In this document: positions 25,004 to 34,143 of the stretch, piece by piece
Position numbering within the stretch: position 1 is the stretch's first letter
How the letters are laid out: every line of letters starts with the position of its first letter
From: Chitinophaga pinensis
GTDB taxonomy: Bacteria > Bacteroidota > Bacteroidia > UBA7662
DNA length: 64,000 bases
Assembly: GCA_945874665.1 (NCBI GenBank)
Contig: CAMCHJ010000005.1
Span: 1-64,000 of the forward strand
Reading direction: 5' to 3'
Made by a program: the position numbers and the translations under genes
The notes under the pieces: model-generated
Database searches by the model: none
What the model was told of the DNA's origin: nothing
Seen by the model: the letters and a program-made list of their open reading frames with translations, nothing else

Positions 25004-25978
25004 TTAATTAGCGGCCTTGAATTTTGAAAGTGCCTCGTTCAGTTTTGGGAGCACCTCAAAGGCGTCACCAACAATACCGTAATCGGCTATTTTGAAAAAA
25101 GGTGCTTCTTTATCTGTATTAATGGCCACAATGACCTTGCTACCACTTACACCAGCCAAATGCTGAATGGCACCCGAGATGCCAATGGCGATGTACAAAT
25201 TGGGCTTGATGGTAATGCCCGTTTGTCCAACGTGCTCATCGTGCGTGCGCCAATGCATATCACTTACCGGCTTCGAACAAGCTGTAGCAGCACCCAAAAT
25301 GGTGGCCATCTCCTCGATCATGTGCCAGTTTTCTGGTCCTTTCATGCCCCTACCAGCTGAAACAACCAATTCCGCCTCGGTTAATGGAATTTTACCAGTT
25401 ACTGTTTTTACTTCTACACTGGTAGACTTAAAATCCACTGCTGAGATGCCCAAGCTGCGGTTTTCTACTGGAGCAGCACTGCCTTCTGCTACCACTTTGT
25501 AGCTGTTGGGGGTGAGACTCACAATTTTAACATCGGTATCTAATTGGATATTAGCAAAACCCTTGTTCGAGAATACACTTCTCAAGACCGTGAAACTGCC
25601 GTTGATCTCTGGCAAAGCCACCGCACCACTTGCAAGGGCTGCTGATAATTTTACCGACAAACGTGGGGCCAGTGCTTTTCCTGCGTAGGTATTGGCTAAT
25701 ACCACCACTTTGGCACCTTCCGACTTGGCTACTTCGGCCAGGGCCTTAGCGTGCGCATGCGATTCAAAAGTATCCAAGCTGGCATCGGCTGCCTTAACCA
25801 CCTTTGCGGCACCATAAGTACCCAACTCCGAGGCTACCGCATCTTCCATGCTACCTAACACCACCGCCGTTACGCTTGTACCCATCATTCTAGCGATGGC
25901 TGCGGCATAACTAACTATTTCGAAAGAAGCCTTCTTGAAGCTTCCTGCATTGTTTTCTGCGAATACTACAACTGCCAT
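25004..25978 (-). CDS. etfA: Electron transfer flavoprotein, alpha subunit
   Basis: 324 residues. The N-terminal ETF domain is followed by the FAD-binding C-terminal domain with its clear signature: VSAGRGMKGPENW, then THDEHVGQTGITIKPNLYIA, then ISGAIQHLAGV and KIADYGIVGD. With EtfB it accepts electrons from acyl-CoA dehydrogenases and passes them to the quinone pool. It begins 1 bp downstream of etfB. Confidence 0.96.
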   Translation of the reverse strand: MAVVVFAENNAGSFKKASFEIVSYAAAIARMMGTSVTAVVLGSMEDAVASELGTYGAAKVVKAADASLDTFESHAHAKALAEVAKSEGAKVVVLANTYAGKALAPRLSVKLSAALASGAVALPEINGSFTVLRSVFSNKGFANIQLDTDVKIVSLTPNSYKVVAEGSAAPVENRSLGISAVDFKSTSVEVKTVTGKIPLTEAELVVSAGRGMKGPENWHMIEEMATILGAATACSKPVSDMHWRTHDEHVGQTGITIKPNLYIAIGISGAIQHLAGVSGSKVIVAINTDKEAPFFKIADYGIVGDAFEVLPKLNEALSKFKAAN

Positions 25979-25979
25979 C

Positions 25980-26720
25980 TTAAATCACTTTTGCTTCTGT
26001 GTGTAACAACTGAACTAATTCTTCAACTTGACTGGGCTCTAAAAACTTGCAACCCGCTTTTGGAGCTGGTGCTGCGTAAGTGGCCACTTGGGTATGGGCG
26101 GTATTGGTAGCAGCAGGTAATACCAACAAAGGCTTGCTGCGCGCCATCATGATACCACGCATATTGGGAATACGAGGCTCGGTGAGTTCTTTTTGACAAC
26201 TGCCCACAAATGGCAATTTGGCCTTAAGTACTTCACGACCTCCGTCTATGTCGCGCTCCAAGTGCGCTTCACCTCCACTGGTAGTGATTGAAGTGATGAC
26301 ATTTACACTAGGCCAGTCCAGTAGCTCGCCCAACATGCCTGCTACCATGCCACCGTTGTAGTCGATCGACTCGCGACCGCAAAGAATCAAGTCAAACCCT
26401 TTGTCTTTCGCAAAATGTGCAATTTCGCTTGCCACAAAAAAACCATCCACAGGTGCGGTATCAATACGAACGGCATCATCGGCACCTACCGCCAAAGCTT
26501 TGCGCAAATTAGGCTCAGCATCAACCTGTCCCACATGAATGGCCGTTACCGTACCACCACCTGCTGCTTCGTTTAACTCAAGGGCCTTTGTTAAGGCCAA
26601 CTCATCATAAGGATTAATAATGTACTGCACCCCAGCTTTGTTAAACTCCTTGTTGTCGGAGCTAAAGCTGATTTTGGTAGTAGTGTCGGGAACATTACTG
26701 ATACAAACCAGAATCTTCAT
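25980..26720 (-). CDS. etfB: Electron transfer flavoprotein, beta subunit
   Basis: 246 residues. ETF beta features are MKILVCISNVPDTTTKI at the start, then YIINPYDELALTKALEL, then DLILCGRESIDYNGGMVAGM, and RGIMMARSKPL near the end. It binds AMP in the heterodimer and forms the electron-exchange face. It is the first gene of the etfB-etfA-nuclease-nupC operon and divergent from a TPR gene. Confidence 0.96.
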   Translation of the reverse strand: MKILVCISNVPDTTTKISFSSDNKEFNKAGVQYIINPYDELALTKALELNEAAGGGTVTAIHVGQVDAEPNLRKALAVGADDAVRIDTAPVDGFFVASEIAHFAKDKGFDLILCGRESIDYNGGMVAGMLGELLDWPSVNVITSITTSGGEAHLERDIDGGREVLKAKLPFVGSCQKELTEPRIPNMRGIMMARSKPLLVLPAATNTAHTQVATYAAPAPKAGCKFLEPSQVEELVQLLHTEAKVI

Positions 26721-26736
26721 ATATGGACTAAAAAGT

Positions 26737-26744
26737 TAATTTTG
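26737..26744 (+). promoter_or_regulatory. Bacteroidota -7 element (TAATTTTG) for the TPR gene
   Basis: An exact TAnnTTTG match 39 bp before the ATG at 26783. The ORF-track TTG start (26750) would sit at about the transcription start. Confidence 0.5.
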
Positions 26745-26782
26745 TAGCCTTGCGGCCTTGCTGCAAAATTACAATAATTGAA

Positions 26783-27118
26783 ATGAACAACGAAATAAAT
26801 AACAGCCGCTTAACACAATTGTTCACGCTTTTGTCGGAGCAACCAGAAGAGCTTTTTCTGCATTATGCCATCGCAACTGAATACAAAAAAGCGCAAAACT
26901 GGAAAGAGGCTACCACTTGGTTCTTAAAAACCTTATCGCTAAACCCAAGCTATATTGCTGCTTACTACCAATTAGCCGAGGTTTACGAAGCAAATGGGCA
27001 ACGCAGCGAGGCAAAAGCGGCCTATGAAACCGGCATTGTGTATGCACAAGCAGCCAAGGACCTCAAGAGCATCTCAGAATTCAAAAATGCCCTTATGAAT
27101 CTCGAAATAGAGGATTAG
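26783..27118 (+). CDS. Small TPR protein
   Basis: 111 residues from ATG 26783; the 11 extra residues in the ORF track (MRPCCKITIIE) do not fit a TPR protein. Two to three tetratricopeptide units are visible: FLHYAIATEYKKAQNWKEAT, then AAYYQLAEVYEANGQRSEAK. There is no signal peptide, so it is a cytoplasmic protein-interaction scaffold. Its stop codon and that of the convergent FadL-like gene overlap head-on (TTAG). The partner is unknown. Confidence 0.82.
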   Translation: MNNEINNSRLTQLFTLLSEQPEELFLHYAIATEYKKAQNWKEATTWFLKTLSLNPSYIAAYYQLAEVYEANGQRSEAKAAYETGIVYAQAAKDLKSISEFKNALMNLEIED

Positions 27119-28611
27119 TCGAGTCGGAAGCCCATCGAAAACTGAACTAACGTGCGCGTATTTGAAAAAAGCACCCCGTCTTCAGGCAGAGATTCTACGA
27201 CATATGGCGAACGGTAAGATTTCCAATAGGCCCGCACAAACGATAAGTCTAGGGAAAAGTTATCGAAGCGTGTACCCAGCCCTAGGGAAAAGTCGCGCTG
27301 TGACAAATCGCCACCGCCTGTATTCACATCAGCGCGGTACGGACTGCCCCAGAATGCATATCCTGCCCTCACGGCGAGTGGCCCGATTACATATTCACCC
27401 CCAAAACGGATATTATTCGAGGTGCGAAACAGCACCGCCACTCTGTCATTTAGATTTCGGGCCCATGGTTCTGACCCTTGATCGTTGCGCAGGGCAGTAA
27501 CGCGCAGTTCATCATAAGGCACATAGTCGTAATCTACACTGATCAGTCCTTTCCCACCAAATAAGTAAGCGGCACTGGCAGTGGTGCGGCCAGTGGTGCG
27601 GTAATTATATACAAATGGACGAAACAAGGGCGAACTTGCAGTTGCAAAAGTGGGTGTCAGATCGTAATTCGCGTCTAAATCAGCCCTGTAGTCCTCCGAA
27701 ACCGTGTAACGCGTAGGAGATTCATAGCTTAAACCCACTCTAAACGCAGGGATAGGATGGAATATGGCGCCTAATCGTATGATAAATCCATCCATTTCAA
27801 CACCAAGCGTCCTTTGATAAGTAAAATCTTTGAAATCGGAAATAGTATCCATTTGATCAAACTCCGAATAGATCTCGGTGCTATTAAAACTACTCGACAT
27901 CAAACTAATGCCCCCGCCCACATGTAATTTATTTTCGTAGTTACCTGCCACTGAAAAGTTGTAATCTGAGGTACTACCTAAACTTCTTATTTGTTCGGAT
28001 TGCCTAACTGCTGCTCCAGCGGGTACAATTCCCTTAAAATCAGAGGCGTTGTTGCCAGGAATAGAAGAGTAAATCAAACCTACCTGCTGCGCCAAGCCGG
28101 CGGAAAAAGGATAGTCCTCTGGAAAAAACTCGTTACCTTGATTGGCCTCGCTAACAAAAAAATCAACCATGCTCGAGTTCGTATTCACGCCTTCATAGCG
28201 TTGTGCATTGACGTAATTATTGGCTCGGTTCAGGGTAAAACCATAATTAACCTGGAGCCATTTAGACCCTTTAGCAGCTGGCCGTTTAGCAAAAACAAAG
28301 CCAACACTGTTCATCGTCAAACGACTCCGGCTGTCGGAGTTGGTATTACCCAAATAGTCGCCTGTACTGCTTTGGGACACCAAGCCTGGCGTTAAACTGA
28401 TGGTTGATTTGCGGAAGGTTGCTAATCCTGCGGGATTCAGCGAGATACCTCCAATGTCCCCACCTAAAGCCCCAAAAGCCCCACCTAAACCTGCTACACG
28501 CGCACTTGGCGACTGCCGCAGGCTGCTGTACCTAAACAAATCTACTTCCGATTGCGCATGCAACATTCCCGACCATGTACTTAACACAGCTATTAAAATG
28601 AGTTTCTTCAT
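27115..28611 (-). CDS. OmpP1/FadL-type outer-membrane transport protein
   Basis: 498 residues with a signal peptide ending at HAQ (about residue 20). The FadL N-terminal hallmark is clear (SPSARVAGLGGAFGALGGDI followed by LNPAGLATF), in which a small hatch plugs the barrel. The rest is an amphipathic beta-barrel ending in FSMGFRLD. These proteins admit hydrophobic compounds such as long-chain fatty acids. Its start lies 9 bp after the stop of the upstream repeat-rich lipoprotein gene, suggesting co-expression at the outer membrane. Confidence 0.88.
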   Translation of the reverse strand: MKKLILIAVLSTWSGMLHAQSEVDLFRYSSLRQSPSARVAGLGGAFGALGGDIGGISLNPAGLATFRKSTISLTPGLVSQSSTGDYLGNTNSDSRSRLTMNSVGFVFAKRPAAKGSKWLQVNYGFTLNRANNYVNAQRYEGVNTNSSMVDFFVSEANQGNEFFPEDYPFSAGLAQQVGLIYSSIPGNNASDFKGIVPAGAAVRQSEQIRSLGSTSDYNFSVAGNYENKLHVGGGISLMSSSFNSTEIYSEFDQMDTISDFKDFTYQRTLGVEMDGFIIRLGAIFHPIPAFRVGLSYESPTRYTVSEDYRADLDANYDLTPTFATASSPLFRPFVYNYRTTGRTTASAAYLFGGKGLISVDYDYVPYDELRVTALRNDQGSEPWARNLNDRVAVLFRTSNNIRFGGEYVIGPLAVRAGYAFWGSPYRADVNTGGGDLSQRDFSLGLGTRFDNFSLDLSFVRAYWKSYRSPYVVESLPEDGVLFSNTRTLVQFSMGFRLD

Positions 28612-28620
28612 GGCTAATGA

Positions 28621-29805
28621 TTAACGTGGACGACCAGATGAAGTACCTCCGCTCGGGCGCGATCCCCCACTTCTACTAGGTGAGGCACTGCCACCGCCCG
28701 AATCACCGCTCCTGCTTGGCGTGGCACTGCTACCACCTCGGTTGTAGGAACTACCGCGACTTGGAGTGGCGCTGCTACCGCCACTTGGCCTTGGTGTAGG
28801 CGTTACCCGTGCTGGTGTACGATTATTAGGTGCCGTTGGCGAAGAGCCCCCATCCCATGTATTACGTGAAGGGGTACGTGTAGGCCTGCTTTCTTCAATT
28901 ATCCTGCTATTTCTATCGCCAGTTTGCCTGCCTGGGGCTGCAGTTGTGCCTCTAGAGGGGTTTGTGGTTGTTTCTCGTGTAGGCGTTGCTGTAGAACGAC
29001 CAACACCGTTATTGATGCGATTGGAAGCACTACCACCTGCAGTATTTCTGCCAGGGTTTGGGTTAAATAACGAAGATTGTCGCGGCGTGCCGCCACCAAT
29101 GCCCCCGCCCCGAGGAGGTGCTACTGGAGGTCTGCTGCCGCTATTCAAATCGCCACCACCCGTCCAGCCGCCACCTGTGTTCCACGGATTCATGTGATAT
29201 GGATTGCCCCAGCCCATGTAAGGATTGCCCCAACCCATGTAAGGATTGCCCCAGCCCATATACGGATTGTACATCCCCATTCCACCCATCATGAAGGGAT
29301 CATAAAAAGGACTGTACATACCACCAAAACCACCCCCGAAGCCGCCGCCGAAACCATAAGGACTCATACCTCCCATACTGTTCCATGAAAGCGAAAGGCC
29401 GGGTTGCATTGACCAAAAAGGAGGAAAATAAGGATTGTAAAGCATATAACCACGCATGCCGTGGAAGCCCCCCATGCCCATTCCAAAAGAAGGATTTGCC
29501 CACATAGGGTCAGCATGGCGTTCCATGGTACGGTCGTAAGAACGCTCGTTGTAACCATAAGGACTCACACCCGAATTGTTACCACGGCGGGCATTCAAAT
29601 ATTCAGCATAAGGATCATCAAGCTTGCCATCCGCTCCACCAGGCTCCTTTCCCGTAGCTTCCACATACATATCAGAGCGACCGCTAGACACAAAATAGAT
29701 GTCATCATCATATTCCTGATTCATAAATCGTGCAGTTTGTGAAGGGGAGCACGAAAGCATACTTCCCGTCCCGATGATTGCAATGATTCTAATCAAATAT
29801 TTCAT
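28621..29805 (-). CDS. Low-complexity lipoprotein with YMGWGNP tandem repeats
   Basis: 394 residues. The lipoprotein signal has Cys at residue 19 (MKYLIRIIAIIGTGSMLSC). A short ordered part (DDDIYFVSSGRSDMYVEATG) is followed by a Gly/Met/Tyr/Pro-rich half with three perfect NPYMGWG-type repeats, coded by 21-bp DNA repeats. A Ser/Thr/Pro/Arg/Gly-rich disordered tail rich in SATPSRG-like units completes it. The composition suggests an extended, possibly adhesive or matrix-forming surface protein; no enzymatic domain is visible. The FadL-like gene follows 9 bp downstream. I do not recognise a named family. Confidence 0.75.
   Translation of the reverse strand: MKYLIRIIAIIGTGSMLSCSPSQTARFMNQEYDDDIYFVSSGRSDMYVEATGKEPGGADGKLDDPYAEYLNARRGNNSGVSPYGYNERSYDRTMERHADPMWANPSFGMGMGGFHGMRGYMLYNPYFPPFWSMQPGLSLSWNSMGGMSPYGFGGGFGGGFGGMYSPFYDPFMMGGMGMYNPYMGWGNPYMGWGNPYMGWGNPYHMNPWNTGGGWTGGGDLNSGSRPPVAPPRGGGIGGGTPRQSSLFNPNPGRNTAGGSASNRINNGVGRSTATPTRETTTNPSRGTTAAPGRQTGDRNSRIIEESRPTRTPSRNTWDGGSSPTAPNNRTPARVTPTPRPSGGSSATPSRGSSYNRGGSSATPSRSGDSGGGSASPSRSGGSRPSGGTSSGRPR
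29201..29270. repeat. 21-bp tandem repeats inside the lipoprotein gene
   Basis: GGATTGCCCCAGCCCATGTA-type units begin at 29201, 29222 and 29243, with a fourth degenerate start at 29264. They code for WGNPYMG units on the minus strand, so copy number could vary in frame. Confidence 0.85.
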
Positions 29806-29855
29806 GAGGTATATCCTTTCCGTTTATTCGCTGTAGTAGTAACAATATGAATGGC

Positions 29856-29863
29856 TATCTTTG
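29856..29863 (+). promoter_or_regulatory. Bacteroidota -7 element (TATCTTTG) for proS
   Basis: An exact TAnnTTTG match, 52 bp before the proS ATG. Confidence 0.5.
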
Positions 29864-29915
29864 TTCACTTATTCGATAAATATACGTCAATTTTCGTTCC
29901 AAATATAGCAAACAC

Positions 29916-31388
29916 ATGGCAAAAGAAATAACGCCCAGAGATAAAGATTATTCGCAGTGGTACAATGATTTGGTAATCAAAGCCGGCTTGGCCGATTACT
30001 CTGCCGTAAGAGGCTGTATGGTAATTAAGCCGTATGGCTTTGCCATTTGGGAGCGGATGCGTGATGCACTCGATGCGAAATTTAAAGAAACGGGTCACAG
30101 CAATGCTTATTTCCCACTTTTTATCCCAAAGTCGTTTTTCAGTAAAGAGGCCAGTCATGTGGAAGGTTTCGCCAAAGAATGTGCTGTTGTAACGCACTAC
30201 CGTTTGAAAAACGGAGAAAATGGGGAAATCATTGTGGACCCAGAAGCAAAGTTGGAAGAAGAATTGATTGTACGTCCTACCTCAGAAACCATCATCTGGA
30301 ACACTTACCGCGATTGGATTCAGAGCTACCGCGATTTGCCATTGTTGATTAACCAGTGGGCCAATGTAGTGCGCTGGGAAATGCGTACGCGCTTGTTTTT
30401 GCGCACCACCGAATTTTTATGGCAAGAAGGCCACACCGCCCACGCTACTGCTGAAGAGGCGGTAGAAGAAACCCTCAAAATGTTGCACGTTTACGCAGAT
30501 TTTGCAGAAAATTGGATGTCGGTTCCCGTAATCAAAGGCGTAAAAACCGCCAACGAGCGTTTTGCTGGCGCCATCGACACCTATTGCATTGAAGCATTGA
30601 TGCAAGACGGCAAGGCCTTGCAAGCCGGCACTTCTCACTTCTTGGGCCAAAACTTCGCCAAAGCTTTTGATGTGCAGTTTGCTACAGCTGAAGGCACCCG
30701 GGAGTTTGTTTGGGCTACTTCTTGGGGTGTTTCAACCCGCTTGATGGGGGCTTTGGTGATGGCGCACAGCGATGACGACGGCTTGGTGCTGCCTCCAAAA
30801 CTGGCACCAATCGAAGTGGTGATTGTACCTATTTACAAAGGCGAAGAAAGCATTGGAGTCCTGAAAGAAGCCGGCAACAACATCAAAAAATCGCTCGAAA
30901 GCCTCAATATCCGCGTAAAATTTGATGACGATGAGAAATCGCGCCCCGGCTACAAATTCGCAGACTCAGAGCTCAAAGGCATTCCCGTTCGCATTGCGTT
31001 AGGCATGCGCGACCTCGAAAACGGCACAGTGGAAGTGGCGCGTCGCGATACCAAGGAAAAAGAAGTGCTTCAAATCACTGATTTGGAAATTAAAATAAAG
31101 CACCTTTTGGAGCAGATTCAAACCAACATCTACCAAAAAGCACTTGATTTTAGAACAGACATGACGCACAAGGCAGATAGCTGGGAGGAGTTTGTGGACT
31201 TGCTCGAAAACAAAGGCGGCTTTATTGCGGCACATTGGGACGGCACGCCAGAAACCGAACAGGCTATCAAAGACAAAACCAAAGCCACCATTCGTTGTAT
31301 CCCGATTGACAATGTGTTGGAAGCTGGCAAATGCATTTTAACTGGACAGCCAAGCACCCAACGCGTGCTTTTTGCCAGGGCTTACTAA
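29916..31388 (+). CDS. proS: Prolyl-tRNA synthetase, archaeal/eukaryal-like short type
   Basis: 490 residues. This is the compact class II enzyme lacking the large editing insertion of the usual bacterial form. Visible signatures are [55 protein letters not shown] and the anticodon-binding domain ([12 protein letters not shown]). A C-terminal Zn-type tail follows. It charges tRNA-Pro with proline in the cytoplasm. It is monocistronic, with its own promoter and a strong terminator. Confidence 0.96.
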   Translation: MAKEITPRDKDYSQWYNDLVIKAGLADYSAVRGCMVIKPYGFAIWERMRDALDAKFKETGHSNAYFPLFIPKSFFSKEASHVEGFAKECAVVTHYRLKNGENGEIIVDPEAKLEEELIVRPTSETIIWNTYRDWIQSYRDLPLLINQWANVVRWEMRTRLFLRTTEFLWQEGHTAHATAEEAVEETLKMLHVYADFAENWMSVPVIKGVKTANERFAGAIDTYCIEALMQDGKALQAGTSHFLGQNFAKAFDVQFATAEGTREFVWATSWGVSTRLMGALVMAHSDDDGLVLPPKLAPIEVVIVPIYKGEESIGVLKEAGNNIKKSLESLNIRVKFDDDEKSRPGYKFADSELKGIPVRIALGMRDLENGTVEVARRDTKEKEVLQITDLEIKIKHLLEQIQTNIYQKALDFRTDMTHKADSWEEFVDLLENKGGFIAAHWDGTPETEQAIKDKTKATIRCIPIDNVLEAGKCILTGQPSTQRVLFARAY

Positions 31389-31401
31389 AGCATCATCACG
31401 C

Positions 31402-31437
31402 AAAAAAGCGGTCCTCTACTCGAGTGACCGCTTTTTT
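31402..31437. terminator. Strong bidirectional terminator between proS and folA
   Basis: A perfect 12-bp stem (AAAAAAGCGGTC with GACCGCTTTTTT) around a 12-nt loop. The A/T flanks allow termination of both convergent transcripts. Confidence 0.9.
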
Positions 31438-31464
31438 TGTGCCTGTGCGAAACAAGCAATCTGC

Positions 31465-31941
31465 TTATCTTCTGAACAAATCGATGAACTGGTACTCGAG
31501 ACCTTCGTCGGTTTGGAAGCGTGGACTGATGTTGTGCATGAGCCACTCATCTCCTATTTCTGGGAAAAAAGCATCCCCCTCAAAATCGGCATACACACGC
31601 GTGAGGTATATTTTTTTAACCTGTGGCAGCGACTGGGCGTAAATTTCGCCGCCCCCAATGATAAAAGTTTCCTCATCGGGCACGCTGTGGCGCACGGCGG
31701 CCTCGAGACTTGGCACCACTACACAACCAGGCACTTGGTAATTGGGCTGGCGCGAAATGATTACGAAGTTACGACCAGGCAGAGGCCTGCCGATGCTTTC
31801 GTAGGTTTTGCGGCCCATGATGCAGGTTTTGCCCATAGTAAGGGCTTTAAAGCGTTTGAGATCGTCGGAAATGCGCCACAACAGTTCGTTGTTTTTGCCG
31901 ATGGCGTTGTTTTGGGAGGCGGCTACGATGATAGAGAGCAA
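31465..31941 (-). CDS. folA: Dihydrofolate reductase
   Basis: 158 residues, normal bacterial DHFR size. Family signatures are LSIIVAASQNNAIGKNNELL, WRISDDLKRFKALTMGK (substrate-binding acidic residue in the ISDDL helix), IMGRKTYESIGRPLPGR and TFIIGGGEIYAQSL. It reduces dihydrofolate with NADPH and so regenerates the cofactor consumed by ThyA, whose gene lies 26 bp upstream on the same strand. The pair forms a typical thyA-folA operon. Confidence 0.97.
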   Translation of the reverse strand: MLSIIVAASQNNAIGKNNELLWRISDDLKRFKALTMGKTCIMGRKTYESIGRPLPGRNFVIISRQPNYQVPGCVVVPSLEAAVRHSVPDEETFIIGGGEIYAQSLPQVKKIYLTRVYADFEGDAFFPEIGDEWLMHNISPRFQTDEGLEYQFIDLFRR

Positions 31942-31967
31942 GTGCTAATTTTAAAGACTAGTTATGA

Positions 31968-32762
31968 TCAAATGGCCACTGGCGCTTTGATGTGCGGATG
32001 TGGATGGTAATCAAGCAACTCGAAATCCTCCATTTTAAAATCGAATATATTCCTAACGGCGGGGTTGATTTTCATTTTGGGTAATGGACGTGATTCGCGA
32101 CTCAACTGCAACTCGGTTTGTTCGAGGTGATTGAGGTACAGGTGTGCATCTCCGAAAGTGTGTACAAAATCGCCTGGCTCGAGGCCACATACTTGCGCTA
32201 CCATCATGGTCAATAGCGCGTAAGAAGCAATGTTAAAAGGAACACCTAAAAAAATATCGGCGGAGCGTTGGTAAAGCTGACAGCTGAGTTTGCCATCAGC
32301 CACATAAAACTGAAAAAAGGCGTGGCAAGGCGGCAGGGCCATGTGTTCAATTTCGCCTACGTTCCAAGCCGAAACGATGATGCGGCGCGAATCTGGATTT
32401 TTTTTAAGGGTTTCGATTACCTGACTGATTTGATCAATGTGTCGGCCGTCGGCGGTAGGCCAACTGCGCCACTGGTAGCCATAAATGGGGCCCAGCTCAC
32501 CATCTTCGCGTGCCCATTCATCCCAAATGCTTACCCCATTTTCTTTGAGGTAGGCCACATTGGTTTCGCCCTTCAAAAACCACAATAATTCGTGTATAAT
32601 TGATCTTAAATGCAGCTTTTTGGTCGTAACCAACGGAAAGCCATCTTGCAAATTAAAGCGCATTTGATAACCGAAAACACTGATGGTACCCGTCCCGGTA
32701 CGGTCCTCTTTGCGTGCACCATTGTCGCGCACGTGCTGCATCAAATCGTGGTATTGCTTCAT
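31968..32762 (-). CDS. thyA: Thymidylate synthase (ThyA)
   Basis: 264 residues, classical length. The catalytic Cys is C146 in [14 protein letters not shown]. Phosphate-binding Arg residues are seen in the N-terminal RTGTG and in [28 protein letters not shown] and the C-terminal [12 protein letters not shown] complete the fold. It methylates dUMP to dTMP using methylene-tetrahydrofolate. The downstream folA recycles the resulting dihydrofolate. Confidence 0.98.
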   Translation of the reverse strand: MKQYHDLMQHVRDNGARKEDRTGTGTISVFGYQMRFNLQDGFPLVTTKKLHLRSIIHELLWFLKGETNVAYLKENGVSIWDEWAREDGELGPIYGYQWRSWPTADGRHIDQISQVIETLKKNPDSRRIIVSAWNVGEIEHMALPPCHAFFQFYVADGKLSCQLYQRSADIFLGVPFNIASYALLTMMVAQVCGLEPGDFVHTFGDAHLYLNHLEQTELQLSRESRPLPKMKINPAVRNIFDFKMEDFELLDYHPHPHIKAPVAI

Positions 32763-32837
32763 CCTTATCCTGAATTACAACTCAAAAAAACGGCATTCTA
32801 GCCAAAGTATTTGCACAACTTATCCGCTTTCTGATGG

Positions 32838-34142
32838 CTACTGCTTGATAACTTTTTGTCGGTGATAAATACCGCTGGTTTTGGTCTCTAAAAAGTACAA
32901 ACCCGGTGCTATTTGAGATGTATGCAGTGGTAGGGTCATGCTTTGCACATGAATCCGTCCAGCTAGATCGTAAAGCGTATAAACGGCGTTGGGCAGCGCT
33001 TCAGTAAGTGATAAGGTGCTGCTAAAAGGGTTGGGATAAACTTGAGGCTGCACCTGTAGCCGCTTTTCAGCCACCGAAATGGGAGTGCAAATAACCGCTT
33101 GTAGGTATTGCCAAAGGGTATCGGCATAAAAAGTGGGTACCAAACCGGTATTGGGATTGTCACCAACCCGTACCACCACCAAGTTTTGTGAAGGTGAAAC
33201 CATGATGAGCTGACCGTCCCTGCCCATGGCTGAATAGGTGTCCATGGGGGCATTGGGCAGCAAAGGACCAGGAAAAGTGAATTGTGTTTGCGGCAATTTG
33301 TAACTGCTTTTGCCATTGAGCCACCAAAGGTACCCGTAAGCTGGATTTAGCGCCTGCGAACTGTTAACCATTTGCCGAAAATAAGCGGTGTCGTTTAAAA
33401 CAGTGGTGGTGTTCCATTTACCTTGGTTAAGCATGAGCAATCCAAAGCGTGCCATCATGCGGGGGGTGCTAAAAAACACTTGGTTATAACCGATGGGCAG
33501 AAAAAGTCCGTTAAAACCCGTGCTTGGCCTCAACTTCTGCTGCACATACATATTGTTGCTCACACCAGTAGCCGACCGAATCACCTCGTCGAGCAAGGTG
33601 TAGGGGGCATTGTGGTAAGCCCAGCGTGTGCCGGCATCTTGGAGATAAAGTAAGCAGCTGTCGTCTGTGCAATCGGCGTTGCCAGTGGCATCGTTTAGTC
33701 CTGAAGTCATACTGAGCTGGTGCACTACCTTTATCAAACCTTCTTTGTTCGCCGGTGCACTGGTCCAGCCATTGCCCAAATACTTACTGCTGCTGTCCTG
33801 CAAGCTGAGCAAACCTTCCGCCTTGGCTATCCCAATCAAAAAAGCGGTAAGCGATTTTCCAGCGGAAGCCCAGTACCAAACGCTGTCTGCCGTAAAGCCG
33901 TCGAAATATTGTTCAAGCACAATTTTGCCATCTTTCAAAACGATAAAACCTTTGCTATTGGTTTGGTTGAGATAGCTGTTAAGCGCTGGAATTTCGGAAG
34001 TGCACCATTGCAGGGCAGCGGGCGACTGTGTATCCCATGCGCTCTCTACAGTTGGTGGAAAATAAAGCGATTGGGCAGCGCCTGGCGCAGAAACGCCCAT
34101 AAATGCCGCTAAAAGCAATACAGAGGTCCAAAAAACCTTCAC
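32838..34142 (-). CDS. Secreted serine hydrolase (beta-lactamase/PBP4*-like) with T9SS sorting domain
   Basis: 434 residues from a GTG start. I chose this over the ATG at 34190 because it yields a clean signal peptide (KVFWTSVLLLAAFMGVSAPG) and begins just after the stop of the upstream gene, without a 47-bp overlap. The class C beta-lactamase-like fold shows SxxK in WASAGKSLTAF (S93, K96) and a YxN in WAYHNAPYTLL. The last 75 or so residues are a T9SS type A sorting domain (VYPNPFSSTLSLTEAL, then IAPGLYFLETKT). It probably cleaves an ester or D-amino-acid peptide bond outside the cell; the substrate is unknown. It is co-transcribed with the preceding T9SS gene. Confidence 0.85.
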   Translation of the reverse strand: MKVFWTSVLLLAAFMGVSAPGAAQSLYFPPTVESAWDTQSPAALQWCTSEIPALNSYLNQTNSKGFIVLKDGKIVLEQYFDGFTADSVWYWASAGKSLTAFLIGIAKAEGLLSLQDSSSKYLGNGWTSAPANKEGLIKVVHQLSMTSGLNDATGNADCTDDSCLLYLQDAGTRWAYHNAPYTLLDEVIRSATGVSNNMYVQQKLRPSTGFNGLFLPIGYNQVFFSTPRMMARFGLLMLNQGKWNTTTVLNDTAYFRQMVNSSQALNPAYGYLWWLNGKSSYKLPQTQFTFPGPLLPNAPMDTYSAMGRDGQLIMVSPSQNLVVVRVGDNPNTGLVPTFYADTLWQYLQAVICTPISVAEKRLQVQPQVYPNPFSSTLSLTEALPNAVYTLYDLAGRIHVQSMTLPLHTSQIAPGLYFLETKTSGIYHRQKVIKQ

Positions 34143-34143
34143 A

